64,000 nucleotides of DNA from Prorocentrum cordatum (Eukaryota; Sar; Dinophyceae; Prorocentrales; Prorocentraceae): NCBI GenBank assembly GCA_963575745.1, contig CAUYUJ010018550.1, positions 1 through 64,000 of the forward strand, in the 5' to 3' direction. Of this stretch, positions 44,800 to 55,146 are shown in pieces. Position numbers and translations under genes: made by a program. The notes below the pieces were generated by a model. The model did no database searches, was not told the DNA's origin, and saw only the letters and a list, made by a program, of their open reading frames with translations. How positions within the stretch are numbered: position 1 is the first letter of the stretch; every line of letters starts with the position of its first letter.

Positions 44800-45085
44800 C
44801 ACCCGTGCGCATGCCCCACATCTGAGGCGAGGCCAGCCGTCGTCCTGGCGCTCTCTGCACCTGGGGCGGCAGGCCTCGTCGTCCTTGTGTGGGCGGTCGC
44901 TTTTAGGTTTTCTTTTGCGAGAGTTTCGTTCCTTGGCTCCAGGCCAGGTGCGTTTGTCTTCCGGGATGGAGGCAACTGTGCGCATGCCCCACATCTGGGG
45001 CGAGGCCTGCTGTCGTCCTGGCGCTCTCTGCACCTGGGATGGCAGGTCTCGTCGTCCTTGTGCGGGCGGTCGTTTCAGGTTTCTC
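44800..45085 (+). repeat. ~169-bp tandem duplication in the LINE 3' region
   Basis: GTGCGCATGCCCCACATCTG to CTTGTG.GGGCGGTCG appears at about 44,808-44,912 and again at about 44,978-45,077 with few differences. Such 3'-UTR duplications are common in LINEs. Confidence 0.8.
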
Positions 45086-45570
45086 GCTCGGTGGCATCTC
45101 CGCCTCTCGAGCTGACTGGTCTGTTGATCGTCGAGTGCGTTCGTTGTGCGCGCGCCCCCGCGCACGCTCAGCACGCGTGTCGGGCGCCCCGCCTCAGGGG
45201 GAAGGCGCGCGGCACACTCGTGAGTGGGGTGTTTCTTGTTCTCTGAGCACGGGGGTGGTCGGTGGTCCGCCCTGACCGTGGCTCGCGTCGCGGTGCTGCT
45301 GCGGCCGAGGAGGTTCGCGCTCCTGGCCCAAGGACCTCTCTGCGGCGGCAGCCCACTGGCTGCTCTTTCCGCCCGCTCAATTGCACAGTGTTGAGCGGGT
45401 CGGTCTGCGCTGTTTTTACATCTGCAGGGGTGCCTGCAGGTGCCTTGTTCATTCTCTGCCTAATAGGGCAGAGAGAGGTCCAGCAGGTCGCCCTGCTGGG
45501 GCGCGCTGTGCCGCCTGCCACACAGCTCGTGCATTTCAGGCAGCGAGGGCGTTGAGTCCAAAAAAAATAT

Positions 45571-46185
45571 CCTTCATGTTCTTGGCCCTCCTGACTCAGG
45601 TCCTCTCCCAAAGGGTTAGGGGGCCTCGCGTTGCTAATCAGCGCGGGGGACCCGCCACCCGCAGGACTACCCCGCGCGCCTGGCGCGCCGGCAGCGGCTC
45701 GGGCGCGCCGCGTTGCGCCTGCTGCTGGCGGCCGGGCTCGGGCCGGGCGTGGCGAGGCGCAGCCGGCCGGCGAAGCGCTCGGGAACGCCCTGGCTCGGCG
45801 GCGCTCGGCGGCGGGGCTCGACCTCGGGGCGGAACCTGCTTTCAGTAGGTGGGTGTGGTTAGCCTTGTGGAGGACGATCAATGGAGAGGAAGCAGGCTGC
45901 CAAGTAACTTCCGGATGTCTAAAGCATGTGTCGAACATGTTTTAGACATGCAAGAGCATGTTTGAAGCATCTTTAGAGCATGTCTTACACATTTGAAACA
46001 CATGTTCAATTCAATGATAGGATTGTTAGAGTGTTCATTGTCGAGGCATCCGCAAGGTTAGCCGAGACGACCACGCTGTTTAGGAGCTGGAGGAACTAGA
46101 GGAGGACCTCCCCATCCTACCTTCTCCCTCGTCCTGCCTGTGGTAGTGGTGGTGGAAAGTTGGCCCATCGCACGTGGGAGCCTTG
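45571..46185. other. No gene seen
   Basis: GC-rich DNA, then an AT-richer stretch with repeated AGAGCATGT/GAACATGTT-like words at 45,915-46,010. Confidence 0.4.
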
Positions 46186-46189
46186 CGTG

Positions 46190-46330
46190 CCTTTTTCTTT
46201 CCGTATTTAGCGTCGACTGGCGTCGATTGGCGTCTGGGAGTCGACGAGGTAGCGCCGATTCGGCGTCGGCTAGTGCCGATCGGCGTCGCTTTAGCGTCGA
46301 TTTGGCGTCGATTGGCGTCGATTCGCAAGA
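46190..46330. repeat. Minisatellite of GGCGTCGATT type
   Basis: About ten imperfect copies of a 10-12 base motif (GGCGTCGATTT, GGCGTCGGCTA, TAGCGTCGATT). Confidence 0.75.
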
Positions 46331-46654
46331 GCGGACAATATTGTATGGGAGGCTGTCAGGAGTTGCCACCGAAGGAACTGGGAGGGGACGGGCTTTCTCG
46401 GAAGGCTCAGAATCGAGCAGTGGCGAATCGTCCTGGCCCGCCTAGACGCCCGCCGCAGATTGTTCCAATGATTTCTTGTGTGGTTTTGCACGACATGTTC
46501 ATAGGCTCTTCCTGGCGTTGACCGTCTTGTTTTACACACCGGCATTATTTTCCAAGAGCGCTTTTTTTATGTTTTGGAACATTGTACGATTCTAAGAACA
46601 TGTCGTGGTAGGCCTATAGGATTGCGAGAACGGTCGGCCCCTGTTCAATAAATG

Positions 46655-46830
46655 AGAGGGGGCGGGCCTTCTCGAACGGCTCGGAAGGCCTCTGGTCTTG
46701 GGGGAAGTTGTCCAAGCCCTCCCCGAAGACACGGACACACAAACCTCTCAGAAGGCGCGGGGTTTCTGAGAGGCCCTGGAAGGCCTGGTCCTTCTCACTT
46801 TCCCCCCCCCAGGCGCACCGCCGATACTCG
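46655..46830. repeat. Dispersed GC-rich repeat with CTTCTCAGAAGG-like motifs, copy 3
   Basis: Contains GGGCCTTCTCGA, CTCTCAGAAGGCGCGGGG and TTTCTGAGAGGCCC. It resembles the two copies near 28 kb in composition and in the order of near-palindromes, but is more diverged. Confidence 0.45.
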
Positions 46831-47310
46831 CCAGGCCCCGGGACTTTCCACAACAACGGTTCGGGATGAAAAATAGGTCGAGATAGTCCACGTTTTCAAG
46901 TCATGAGGAAATGTGATGTCGGGGGCCCAGGTTTTTCCACCACGCGAAAGGGCGACCCTTCGCCGGAGTGACCCATGGTGCGGGCCCACTGGGGTCCCCC
47001 GATGTCGGCGAACGCCAGGCGACAGAAGCGTCCTGCGCGCCTGGGTTAGGCTTCGTCGCGACCCTCCCCCCCAGAAGCCGCGCACCAAAGATCACTTCAG
47101 ACCCAAGATGGCGCCAAAATGGTTCGGAGAGAGTCCCCGCATAACCCTAAGACACGCCCGGATAGCCCAAAAAGACCCCAGTAGCCCCCGAGATGACCCC
47201 GACAGGGCCCCAAGAGGCTCCCAGGATGCCCCAAGCCAACAGCCCCCAGGGTAGCCTCAAAGATCAGGAGGATTCCCTCTTCTTCGACGTCCTTTTCCTC
47301 GGGCTCCTTC
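46831..47310. other. No gene seen
   Basis: Short frames only; one C run near 46,800. Confidence 0.4.
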
Positions 47311-47314
47311 CCGC

Positions 47315-47346
47315 CTCCGTCGTCGTCGTCGTCGTCGTCGTCGTTG

Positions 47347-47383
<37 letters not shown>

Positions 47384-47500
47384 TCTTCTCCTCCTCCTCC
47401 TCGTTCTCCTCCCCTTCCTCCTCCTCCTCCTCCTCCTCCTCCTCCTCCTCATCATCATCATCATCAGCATCAGCATCAGCATCAGCATCATCATCCTCCG
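47315..47500. repeat. Compound microsatellite (CGT)n-(CTC)n-(ATC)n-(AGC/ATC)n
   Basis: Successive blocks: CGTCGT at 47,318-47,383, CTCCTC at 47,388-47,450, ATCATC at 47,450-47,465 and AGCATC at 47,465-47,490. Frames give poly-Val, poly-Ser or poly-Leu. Confidence 0.95.
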
Positions 47501-48165
47501 CTTCGTTCCTCCTCGTACGTGTCCTCTTCCATCTCTTCCTCCCCGTCCTCGCGCTTATCTTCCTACTCGTTGTCCTTCTGCTTTCCTCGCTCCCCTACCC
47601 GTCATCCACGCTGTTATCCTCGCCGTCCGGCGCCTTGTCGTCGCCATCATCCTCTCCTCCTCCTCTCCCCCGACAAGCCCAGTGGACAAAAATTGGCGCT
47701 CCCCGTTCTTGTCCCACTAGTTTCTGGCCAGGGGTCCACAGAACGGTCCTGAGCGGAGTTCCGTGGGAGAGGATTAGCGAGGTCGCCATCTGTACAACGT
47801 ATCGATCTTGGCTGGGGCGATCGTGGGCGCAGGGCAACAGTGCTCGTGTGCCTCCCTGGTAGTTCCAGGGCTGTCCGCACTCCGTCCAGGGCCCCTCCTC
47901 TCCGCTGAGTCTCTCCGAGAGCGGCCTCCTCTCCTCTTCCGATCCCTCCCGATCACGCCCTCCCCCTCGGCCTCCCTGCCCCATCACCGTCTTCGCGCGT
48001 GTCGTGTCCACCTTGCCCTCTTCCTGCTACTCCTCCTCCTCCTCCTCCGCCTACTCCTCCCCCCCCCCGTCCCCCTTCAGCCCAGGCGGGGGGGGCAAGA
48101 AGTCTCTCCGAGAGCACGTCATCAGATGAACGTCCCCGCCCGCGTTCCTTCTCTCCTACTTTTCC
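47501..48165. other. CT-rich DNA without a supported gene
   Basis: Contains pyrimidine-rich tracts, notably 47,620-47,680 and 48,020-48,090, with only low-complexity frames. Confidence 0.4.
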
Positions 48166-48194
48166 CTGGAGCTCCCGCGCCCCTCCCTCAGTGC

Positions 48195-48320
48195 GCCTCC
48201 TCCCTCCTCCTCCTCCTCCTCTCTCCTCCTCCTCCTCCTCCTCCTCCTCCTCCTCCTCCTCCTCCTCCTCCTCCTCCTCCTCCCCCTCCTCCTCCCTCCT
48301 CCTCCTCCTCCCTCTTCCTC
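48195..48320. repeat. (CTC)n microsatellite
   Basis: Almost uninterrupted CTC triplets for about 120 bases. The reverse strand reads as poly-Glu or poly-Gly, which accounts for the long Glu/Gly-rich - strand frames here. Confidence 0.95.
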
Positions 48321-48463
48321 CCCCCCTGAATCCTCCCCTTTTCATTGTTCCTCCCCCTCCTCCCCCCCTCCCTCGGTGACGACGGCGGCAGCGGTGGCCT
48401 GGCCGCCTCTGGCTCCACCCCGCCGCCGCCATCAGCCATGCCCCCCCCGGGCGCGGCGCCGAG

Positions 48464-48613
48464 ATGGCGGAGGCCAAGAAGGCGAAGACCGGCCAGGAGG
48501 CGTACTACAAGGCCCCGCCGTCGCTTAAGCACCAGAAAGCATGGGAGGTTTGGGGACCGCGTATTGACATTACCCGAGACGTGCCCAATCCCTTCTCCAT
48601 TCGAGGCGACTAA
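48464..48613 (+). CDS. Small open frame, 49 aa, possibly an exon
   Basis: A short ATG-started frame in GCCGAGATGGCGG context. It encodes a Lys/Ala-rich start (MAEAKKAKTGQEAYYKAPPS), then KHQKAWEVWGPRIDITRD, and ends in IRGD followed by TAA. Composition and codon choice (AAG, GCC, GAC) look more gene-like than anything else between 46 and 51 kb, and a long pyrimidine tract lies just upstream. It may be a first exon whose donor I cannot place, or a short peptide gene. The family is not recognised. Confidence 0.3.
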   Translation: MAEAKKAKTGQEAYYKAPPSLKHQKAWEVWGPRIDITRDVPNPFSIRGD

Positions 48614-48744
48614 TGATATGAGCGCTCCGTACAAAGATTATCCCGGCAAAGCAACCTAACAGCGATATGTAGAAGCATATCTGAAAGCATTCCCCTTAAG
48701 ATTCAGATGAAAATCCAGTTGTAGAATTCTGCTGTTCTCGCAGT

Positions 48745-49120
48745 CGTAGTCGCATTCGCGATGACAGTCGCAGCGGCAACGGCAGTCGCAGTCACAGCCT
48801 CAGCCTCAGCCTGCCTCAGCCTCAGCCTCAGCCTGCCTGCCTCAGCCTCAGCCTCAGCCTCAGCCTGCTTCAGCCTCAGCCTCAGTCTGCCTTCAGCCTC
48901 GGCCTCAGCCTCAGCCTGCCTCAGCCTCAGCCTGCATCAGCCTCAGCCTCAGCCTCAGCCTGCCTCAGCATCAGCCTGCTTCAGCCTCAGCCTCAGCCTG
49001 CCTCAGCCTCAGCCTCAGTCTGCTTCAGCCTCAGCCTCAGTCTGCCTTCAGCCTCGGCCTCAGCCTCAGCCTGCCTCAGCCTCAGCCTGCCTCGGCCGCA
49101 GCATCAGCCTGCCTCAGCAT
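48745..49120. repeat. (CAGCCT)n hexanucleotide repeat
   Basis: About 60 copies of CAGCCT with CTG insertions (CAGCCTGCCT). It keeps frames open on the + strand (Ala-Ser-Leu or Gln-Pro). Confidence 0.95.
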
Positions 49121-49129
49121 TCAAAATGT

Positions 49130-49690
49130 GACCCAGGAATGGAGTTCTGGGAACTAGAAGAACACGAATGGCCTACAGTTGGCTCCGGGCATTCAAAATC
49201 ATGCCCAGGAATGAAGTTCTGGGAACTTGAAGAGCACGAAGTGGCCTACAGTTGGCTCCGGGCATCCAAAATGTTGCCCGGGAATGGAGTTCTGGGAAAT
49301 CGAAGAGCACGAAGTGGCCTACAGTTGGCTCCGGGCATTCCAAAATGTGGCCCGGGAATGGAGTTCTGGGAACTCGAAGAGCACGAAGTGGCCTACAGTT
49401 GGCTCCGGGCACTCAAAATGTAGCCCGGGAATGGAGTTCTGGGAGGTCGAAGAGCACGAAGTGTGTGACTGTTGACGAAAAACGAGCCCGGCTCTGTTCC
49501 CGGTTCTCCAGAATGTGGCCCGGGAATGGAGTTCTGGGAGGTCGAAGAGCACGAAGTGTGTGACTGTTGGCAAAAAGCGAACCCGGCTTTGTTCCCGGTT
49601 CTCCAGAATGTGTCCCGGGAATGGAGTTTTGGGAGGTCGAAGAGCACGAAGTGTGTGACTGTTGGCGAAAAACGATTCCCGGTTCTCCTC
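49130..49690. repeat. Minisatellite, 72-74-bp then 95-bp units
   Basis: The landmark GGGAATGGAGTTCTGGGA (or AGGAAT) begins near 49,134, 49,206, 49,279, 49,353, 49,426, 49,521 and 49,616. The first five units are spaced 72-74 bp and share GTGGCCTACAGTTGGCTCC. The last ones are spaced 95 bp and share GTGTGTGACTGTTGGC and TTCCCGGTTCTCCAGAATG. Periods are not multiples of three, so the peptide FWELEEHEVAYSW that appears is not a conserved product. Confidence 0.9.
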
Positions 49691-50030
49691 CCCGGCACCC
49701 GCCCAGACCCCCTTGAGGAGTCATGATGTTCTCTTTTGACCCTACTAGAAACCTATCAGCAAACGCTGTTAGGTAAAAAAACGCATTGCGAGATATTCAG
49801 GACGCTGAATTTCTTCGCCAAGCATGGGCAACACGCGTCGCACACCTGCGCAACTCAGACGCAAAAGGGACGGCGACGACAAGCACGACAAGGAACATAG
49901 AACGGGGGGGCAGAGCTGTTGCTGCTGCTGCTGTTGCTGCTACTGCTGCTGTGGGCGGCAGGCAGCTGAGGAGGGGATCTGCGTGACTACCCACGTCGCG
50001 GGACCCCCCAGGAGCCCATGGAGGCGACGA
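49691..50030. other. No gene seen
   Basis: Contains a short CTG/TTG repeat at 49,916-49,955. Confidence 0.4.
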
Positions 50031-50034
50031 CAAT

Positions 50035-50400
50035 TGCGCAGTTCGCAGCCCCCCGAGAAGCCGCGAGGTCCCGCAGGGATCCACGTGACAACACACTTTG
50101 TTGGATCTCCCAAGAGCCCGCGGAGGTGGCGATCATCTCGCAGTTCGCAGACCCCAGCCAGCCGCGACGTCCTGCAGGGATCCGAATGACCACACACTTC
50201 GCTAAACTTCCCAGGAGCCCAAGAAAGTGGCGATCATCTCGCATTTCGCAGACCCCGAGGGAGCCGCGAGGTCCCGCAGTGACTGCGTGACAACCCACCC
50301 TGCTGGACCTCCCAGGAGTCTACGAACGGGGCGACAATGGCGCAGTTCGCAGCCCCCCAGGGAGCCGCGAGGTCCCGCAGGGATGTGCGTGACTACCCAC
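50035..50400. repeat. ~101-bp minisatellite, locus 2
   Basis: CAGTTCGCAG or CATTTCGCAG at 50,039, 50,141, 50,242 and 50,343. Units share GAGCCGCGAGGTCCCGCAGGGAT and CCCAGGAGCCC. The same family as 32,467-32,890, with the ACTGG.CCCC block replaced by a GTGACNAC.CAC block. Confidence 0.85.
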
Positions 50401-51423
50401 TCCGCTTGACCTCCTCTTACCCCATATAGTCAGTATTTTTTTAAGTTTTGGTATTTCGATGTGGTTGGCTTAATTTTTCTAGCTCTGGCGCCGCCGTCTC
50501 CCAAGTTTATTCCTTCGAGGTCCCGGGCGATTAAATTGCCCCCGAGACGCGCGCCCGAGCACATACATGCGCAGTAGCAACATCATGTGCTAGCATTCCA
50601 TAGCATGGCATATCATAGATCAGCATACCATACCAACATATACAATAACATGTCATTGCATGTGACAGCTCATTTTCCACCACGGGTTCGTCGATGTTTC
50701 GACGGCGCGCGCGGCCGCCGACCAAATGCCCCACGGCGTCGCGTACAGTTGCATCGTGTTGGATTTTATAGTTTGCTTGTTGGCGTAGTTGGCCGGGTTG
50801 CTCGGGACATCCCCTGGAAGTTAAGTTGTACCCCGAAGGCCCACGAGAGTCTCCAAATCCTCCTTTTTGTCTGCCTCCTCCCCTTTCTCGTAGACGCCAA
50901 TAAAAACAAATGTGGTTGTTTATAGTTGGATAGTAGGTACAGGTAAGTTAAGTGATCGGGACCCCCCTTCAAACTTCAGTGGCCACCAAGAGGCACCGAG
51001 CTCTCCTCATCACGTTCCCTTCCCAATCAACAAACATCATTCATCAACGTGGCGACGATGGCGATAATGCAGCGTTGAGGTTCTTGGGGCAAGGAGAAGA
51101 CAGTCCAGCGTCGAGTGCGCTACGCTGCCAAGTGCGACGTCGCAACGATACCGCAAGCCTGCAATTCATGCGCGTCGCCCGATGGGGTCCTTTTCGAGGC
51201 CCCGGTCGATTGTATTACCCCCCAAGCGCGCGCCCGAGCACGCGCGCGCGTAATAAGCAGTAGCATGGCAGAGCATCTCACAAAATATCATAGCATTCAG
51301 GTTCAAGTCGCCATGGAGGAGGAACCTCCTCCCCCACGGGTGCCATCATGGGCCCGTTACACATATGATCATGGGATCCCCCAGGGGGGCCTAACACCCC
51401 CCCGAACGCCTTAGGTTTGTACG
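50401..51423. other. 5' flank of gene 3 with a diverged direct repeat
   Basis: Two segments, about 50,513-50,600 and 51,199-51,290, share TTCGAGG.CC.GG.CGATT, ATT.CCCCC.A, GCGCGCGCCCGAGCAC and GCAGTAGCA. They are 690 bp apart in the same orientation. No gene is seen between them. Confidence 0.5.
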
Positions 51424-53225
51424 GTGGGATCGTATTGTGTACAACAGGGGGCAATGGGTGAAGTTGGCGAGAATCCATTTTCGTTTGGATTTCGACCCGA
51501 AGATCGACGCAAATATGTTAGCACCGCATCGCACGTGTGGGGGGGGAGGGGGGGGGGGGCGATTCCATTGGCTGCTTCGGCCATGCCCGCGCGCCCGCCT
51601 GCCGCAGTGATCAGTGGATGGTCGGATGGCCTCCATCTTCGGTGGCGGCGTGCACCTTTTCTGGAAGAGTGCATCTACACTTGCTGCAATGACGGCCGCT
51701 ACAGGGACGCTGTAAAGTCGAAGGCGCAGGTTGCTACCATCTTGGAGTGCGAGAGCGTCAAGCGCGAGATCGACGAGATCGCCGCGACTCTGGCCGAAGA
51801 GCGATCCGCTGCAGCGGCGGCGAGAGGAGAGGCCCCTGCAGTGGGCCCAGCTAGGCCAGCCCCGACACCTGGTACGACAACCGAGACTCCAGAGTCGAAG
51901 GGCTTTCACAGCATGGAGCAGCAGGACCAGGAGCATTGGGGGAAGGTCATCAAGAAGCATGCCCACACGCACGTGGACATCATCGTCGAGAAGAAAACGG
52001 CCGCTGAGCTGGAAAACGCAATTCGCGATTCCACTCTGGCGGGCATCAGGGGCGATCCGACTGGTCTCGCGCTGTTTGACTTCGACGTCAAACGGAGCGG
52101 CGAGCCCTTAACTCGCCCGGAGCTGCGGGTCGCCCCCCTGCGCGACGCGAACTACCACAGGTTGGTCAGGGCCGTGCTGAGCGCGCGTGCCCCGGCTGGC
52201 GCTACCCCTGGTCTACGATCTGGCGAAGTGGCTATCCTGCTAGACGGCGGCAGGAGTGGCAGCGCCAATAAACTAATTGCCCCGTGGCGCGAGGGGACCT
52301 CTAAAGACAAGAAGAAGCAGGGCGATGATGAGGGCGAAGAGGATAAGGAGGATGACCCCGACGACGAGGAAGGAACTGAGGTGCTGACCTTCACCTCCTC
52401 TGTCATCAACATCATCTACTCCGAGCCCAGCATCGCCAACCGCCGCAAGAAGCTGCGCAGCTGCACAGGTGGCCTTCGCCAGTCCGAGTCGGCTCACATG
52501 CTCTCGCATGCGAAAGTCCCCCTGCCAGAGAGGTCGCGGAAACGCGATCCTGGAAGCACGTCGGGCGACGCCATCGCGGGCGCGGCTGCGACCGAGGCCG
52601 ACATGGAGTGGACCATGAGTTGGTCGGACGAAAAGGCGCTCTACGGCAAGAAGAACCTCATCGCCGTCGGCGGCAAGACGAAAGGTGCGATTCCAGGCGA
52701 CGTGGTTGAGCGCAAGACGGACTCCGCGCAAGTGCCAGTCACGCACCGCGGAATGCCCCCCGCGTGGTACGACGAGCTCATCCACATGTTTTTCTTGAAG
52801 GCCATCGTGGACTTGACGCCGCTGGACGCCAAATTCGCTTGGCAGGTTGTGCTCAACCGCGCGGGGTACGTCGACATCGCGTTCACCGAGCAGCACAAGA
52901 CTATGATATACGCGAGACTCGTCGAGCAGATGAAGACCGAGATGTGCCAGACGGGCTCCAAGCTCTACAACGCCCAGTACGCGAAGGCGGCAGGGCTCAC
53001 CGAGGCGCCGCCTCCAGTGCCACCGCCGAACCCCGGCGCCGCCCCCGGCGCAGGGCCGCGGCGGCTCCCCCGGCTGAGCCTGGCACTGGCGAGGATGATC
53101 GCGAGCCTGAGCATGATGATCATCAGCCTGGTGGCGAGGATGGTCTCGGTGCTGATCCCGATCCTGAGGGGGCCTGGGATCCGTTTGCACGGCGCGGCAT
53201 GCGTTGCCAGCCGGTTCGACTGTAG
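51424..53225 (+). CDS. Gene 3: uncharacterised dinoflagellate-type protein, frameshift near C-terminus
   Basis: One frame is open from 51,424 to 53,256; the ATG at 51,583 is an alternative start. The protein has a helical segment (SVKREIDEIAATLAEERSA), an acidic tract (EDKEDDPDDEEG, ~52,340), then a compact region: DMEWTMSWSDEKALYGKKN, a basic patch, and YDELIHMFFLKAIVDLTPLD followed by YVDIAFTEQHKTM. The last two stretches are reminiscent of SAM-dependent methyltransferase motif I and the next strand, but lack the Gly-rich loop. Near 53,035-53,065 the expected acidic tail lies in another frame (EPGTGEDDREPEHDDHQPG, ending DPEGAWDPFARRG and TAG at 53,223-53,225), so a frameshift in a C/G-rich stretch is likely. 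The 3' end given assumes that tail. No intron is required. I cannot name the family. Confidence 0.6.
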
Positions 53226-53500
53226 CTGTGTTTTTTCGTGCTGCAATAGGTCATGAGGACCATGGTGCGCAGCGTGGTGGAACGAGGTGAACGGTGGAAA
53301 GGGCAAGGTGATTAGAAGGAGGACCGACGATTGAGGATCAATCACCTTATTGTTTTTTTTCGTAGGATGCATTTCGCCAACATGGTGCTCGTGCGATCGT
53401 CTGGCTGATTCGGCCTGGCTTGCACGCCCGGGGAGAAACCGCCCGGATGCTGTGAGTGAAAACCAAAACAATTATGTGCGTAATGTCATGCGTTGTCGTT
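53226..53500. other. 3' flank of gene 3
   Basis: Mostly unique sequence with a T run near 53,352; no gene. Confidence 0.4.
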
Positions 53501-53503
53501 ATT

Positions 53504-55146
53504 ATCGAAGACGCTCACGGCGAATCGCCGCCGCCCCCTGCCCTTTCGGAAGCGCCGATGCGGCCGACTGCTGTGGCCAGAGGTCTGCCAAGTTATTGGG
53601 CCATATGTTCCCCGAATCGGTCTTTGCAGCCTTCGTGGAACACGTGGGGGGGGGACGGGGGGGGGAGGAGAGATAGGAAGGGGGGGGATGGAGGAGAAGG
53701 TCTCTTGAGTGCCTTTTTGGCTACTCTGGGTTTATATTGGGCCACATGGGCCGTCATGGGGCCATCTTGGAGGCCTCTTGGGTGCTGTTGGGGCGATGTT
53801 GAGGACCTCTTGGGCCGTCTTGGGCCGTCGGAGAGCTGAAAGGAAAAACGTGCCAAAACCTTTCAAAAACCAAAGGAAAATCAATGATTTTAACCTATTC
53901 GGGCCTTCCTGGAGGGCGTCTTGGAGGGCTCTTGGGCCGTCTTGGAGGCCTTTTGCTGGCCTTTTGGGCCGTCTGAGACCATCTTGAGGCCATCTTGGGC
54001 CGTCTTGGGTGCATCTTGGAGCCATCTTACCCGTCTTGGAGGCCATCTTGGCCGTCTTGGAGGCATCTTGGAGGCCATCTTGGGCCATCTTGGCCGTCTT
54101 GGAGGCCATCTTGGGCGTCTTGGAGGCCTCTTGGGCCGTCTTGAGGCCCTCTTGGGGCCTTCTTGGGGGCCTCTTGGGCCGTCATGGGGCCATCTTGGAG
54201 GCCTCTTGGGTGCTGTTGGGGCGATGTTGGGGACCTCATGGGCCGTCTGGGGCCGTCGGAGAGCTGAAAAGAAGAACATGCAAAAATCCTTGCAAAACCT
54301 GAGGACAATCAATGATTTTAACATATTCGGGCCTTCCTGGAGGGCGTCTTGGAGGGCTCTTGGGCCGTCTTGGAGGCCGTTTGCCGGCCTTCTGGGCCGT
54401 CTTAGACCATCTTGAGGCCATCTTGGACCGTCTTGGGTGCATCTTGGAGCCGTCTTACCCGTCTTGGAGGCCATATTGGCCGTCTTGGAGGCATCTTGGA
54501 GGCCATCTCGGGCCATCTTGGCCGTCTTGGAGGCCATCTTGGGCGTCTTGGAGGCCTCTTGGGCCGTCTTGAGGCCCTCTTGGGGCCTTCTTGGGGGCCT
54601 CTTGGGCCGTCATGGGGCCATCTTGGAGGCCTCTTGGGTGCTGTTGGGGCGATGTTGGGGACCTCTTGGGCCGTCTTGGGCCGTCGGAGAGCTGAAAAGA
54701 AGAACATGCCAAAATCCTTGAAAAACCTTAGGAAAATAAATGATTTTAACCTATTCGGGCCTTCCTGGAGGGCGTCTTGGAGGGCTCTTGGGCCGTCTTG
54801 GAGGCCTTTCGCTGGCCTTTTGGGCCGTCTTAGACCATCTTGGGGCCATCTTGGGCCGTCTTGGGTGCATCTTGGAGCCATCTTACCCGTCTTGGAGGCC
54901 ATCTTGGCCGTCTTGGGAGCATCTTGGAGGCCATCTTGGGCCATCTTGGCCGTCTTGGAGGCCATCTCGGGCCAAGTTGGGGCAACAAAGGCATTGGCAG
55001 ATGGATTTTTGGAAACTTGCGGGTGGCCGGCGGGGCGGGCCGAAGCCCACTGGGGAGTTCTTTTAGAAAAAGAACCAAAACCAAAACCTGAAACATCCAG
55101 CACGCCGTGCACCCCTGTGGCAAGACCACAGGGGGCGGCGGATCTA
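53504..55146. repeat. Composite higher-order repeat, forward copy 2 (~1.64 kb)
   Basis: Same flanks as 36,492-38,028 on both sides. Three internal units have the anchor ATGATTTTAAC at 53,884, 54,312 and 54,740 (period 428), followed by TATTCGGGCCTTCCTGGAGG and degenerate CTTGGAGGCCATCTTGGGCCGT subrepeats. The three units are more alike than those of copy 1, so this copy was homogenised more recently. Confidence 0.9.

Larger units (their letters stand above)
38354..45570 (+). mobile_element. LINE-like non-LTR retrotransposon, frameshifted copy
   Basis: On one strand and in the usual order I see a zinc-finger N-terminal region, an endonuclease/exonuclease/phosphatase (EEP) domain, a reverse transcriptase, an RNase H domain and a Cys-rich tail. 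They read like one long polyprotein of about 2,000 residues whose frame is broken at several places, many at homopolymers (G at ~40,582-40,593, C at ~41,209-41,222, T at ~41,669-41,677). There are no long terminal repeats. The 3' region holds a 169-bp tandem duplication and ends around an A run at 45,561-45,569, so that end is a guess. The order EEP-RT-RNase H fits APE-type LINEs of the I/R1/L1 range; the clade cannot be fixed by eye. Confidence 0.85.

Noticed and set aside
48188-48634. Glu/Gly-rich minus-strand frames around the (CTC)n tract
   Set aside because: Translated triplet repeat; no unique sequence is conserved.
48761-49423. 220-codon frame with a repeated FWELEEHEVAYSW peptide
   Set aside because: Produced by a hexamer repeat joined to a 72-74-bp minisatellite; the peptide is lost whenever the unit length is not a multiple of three.
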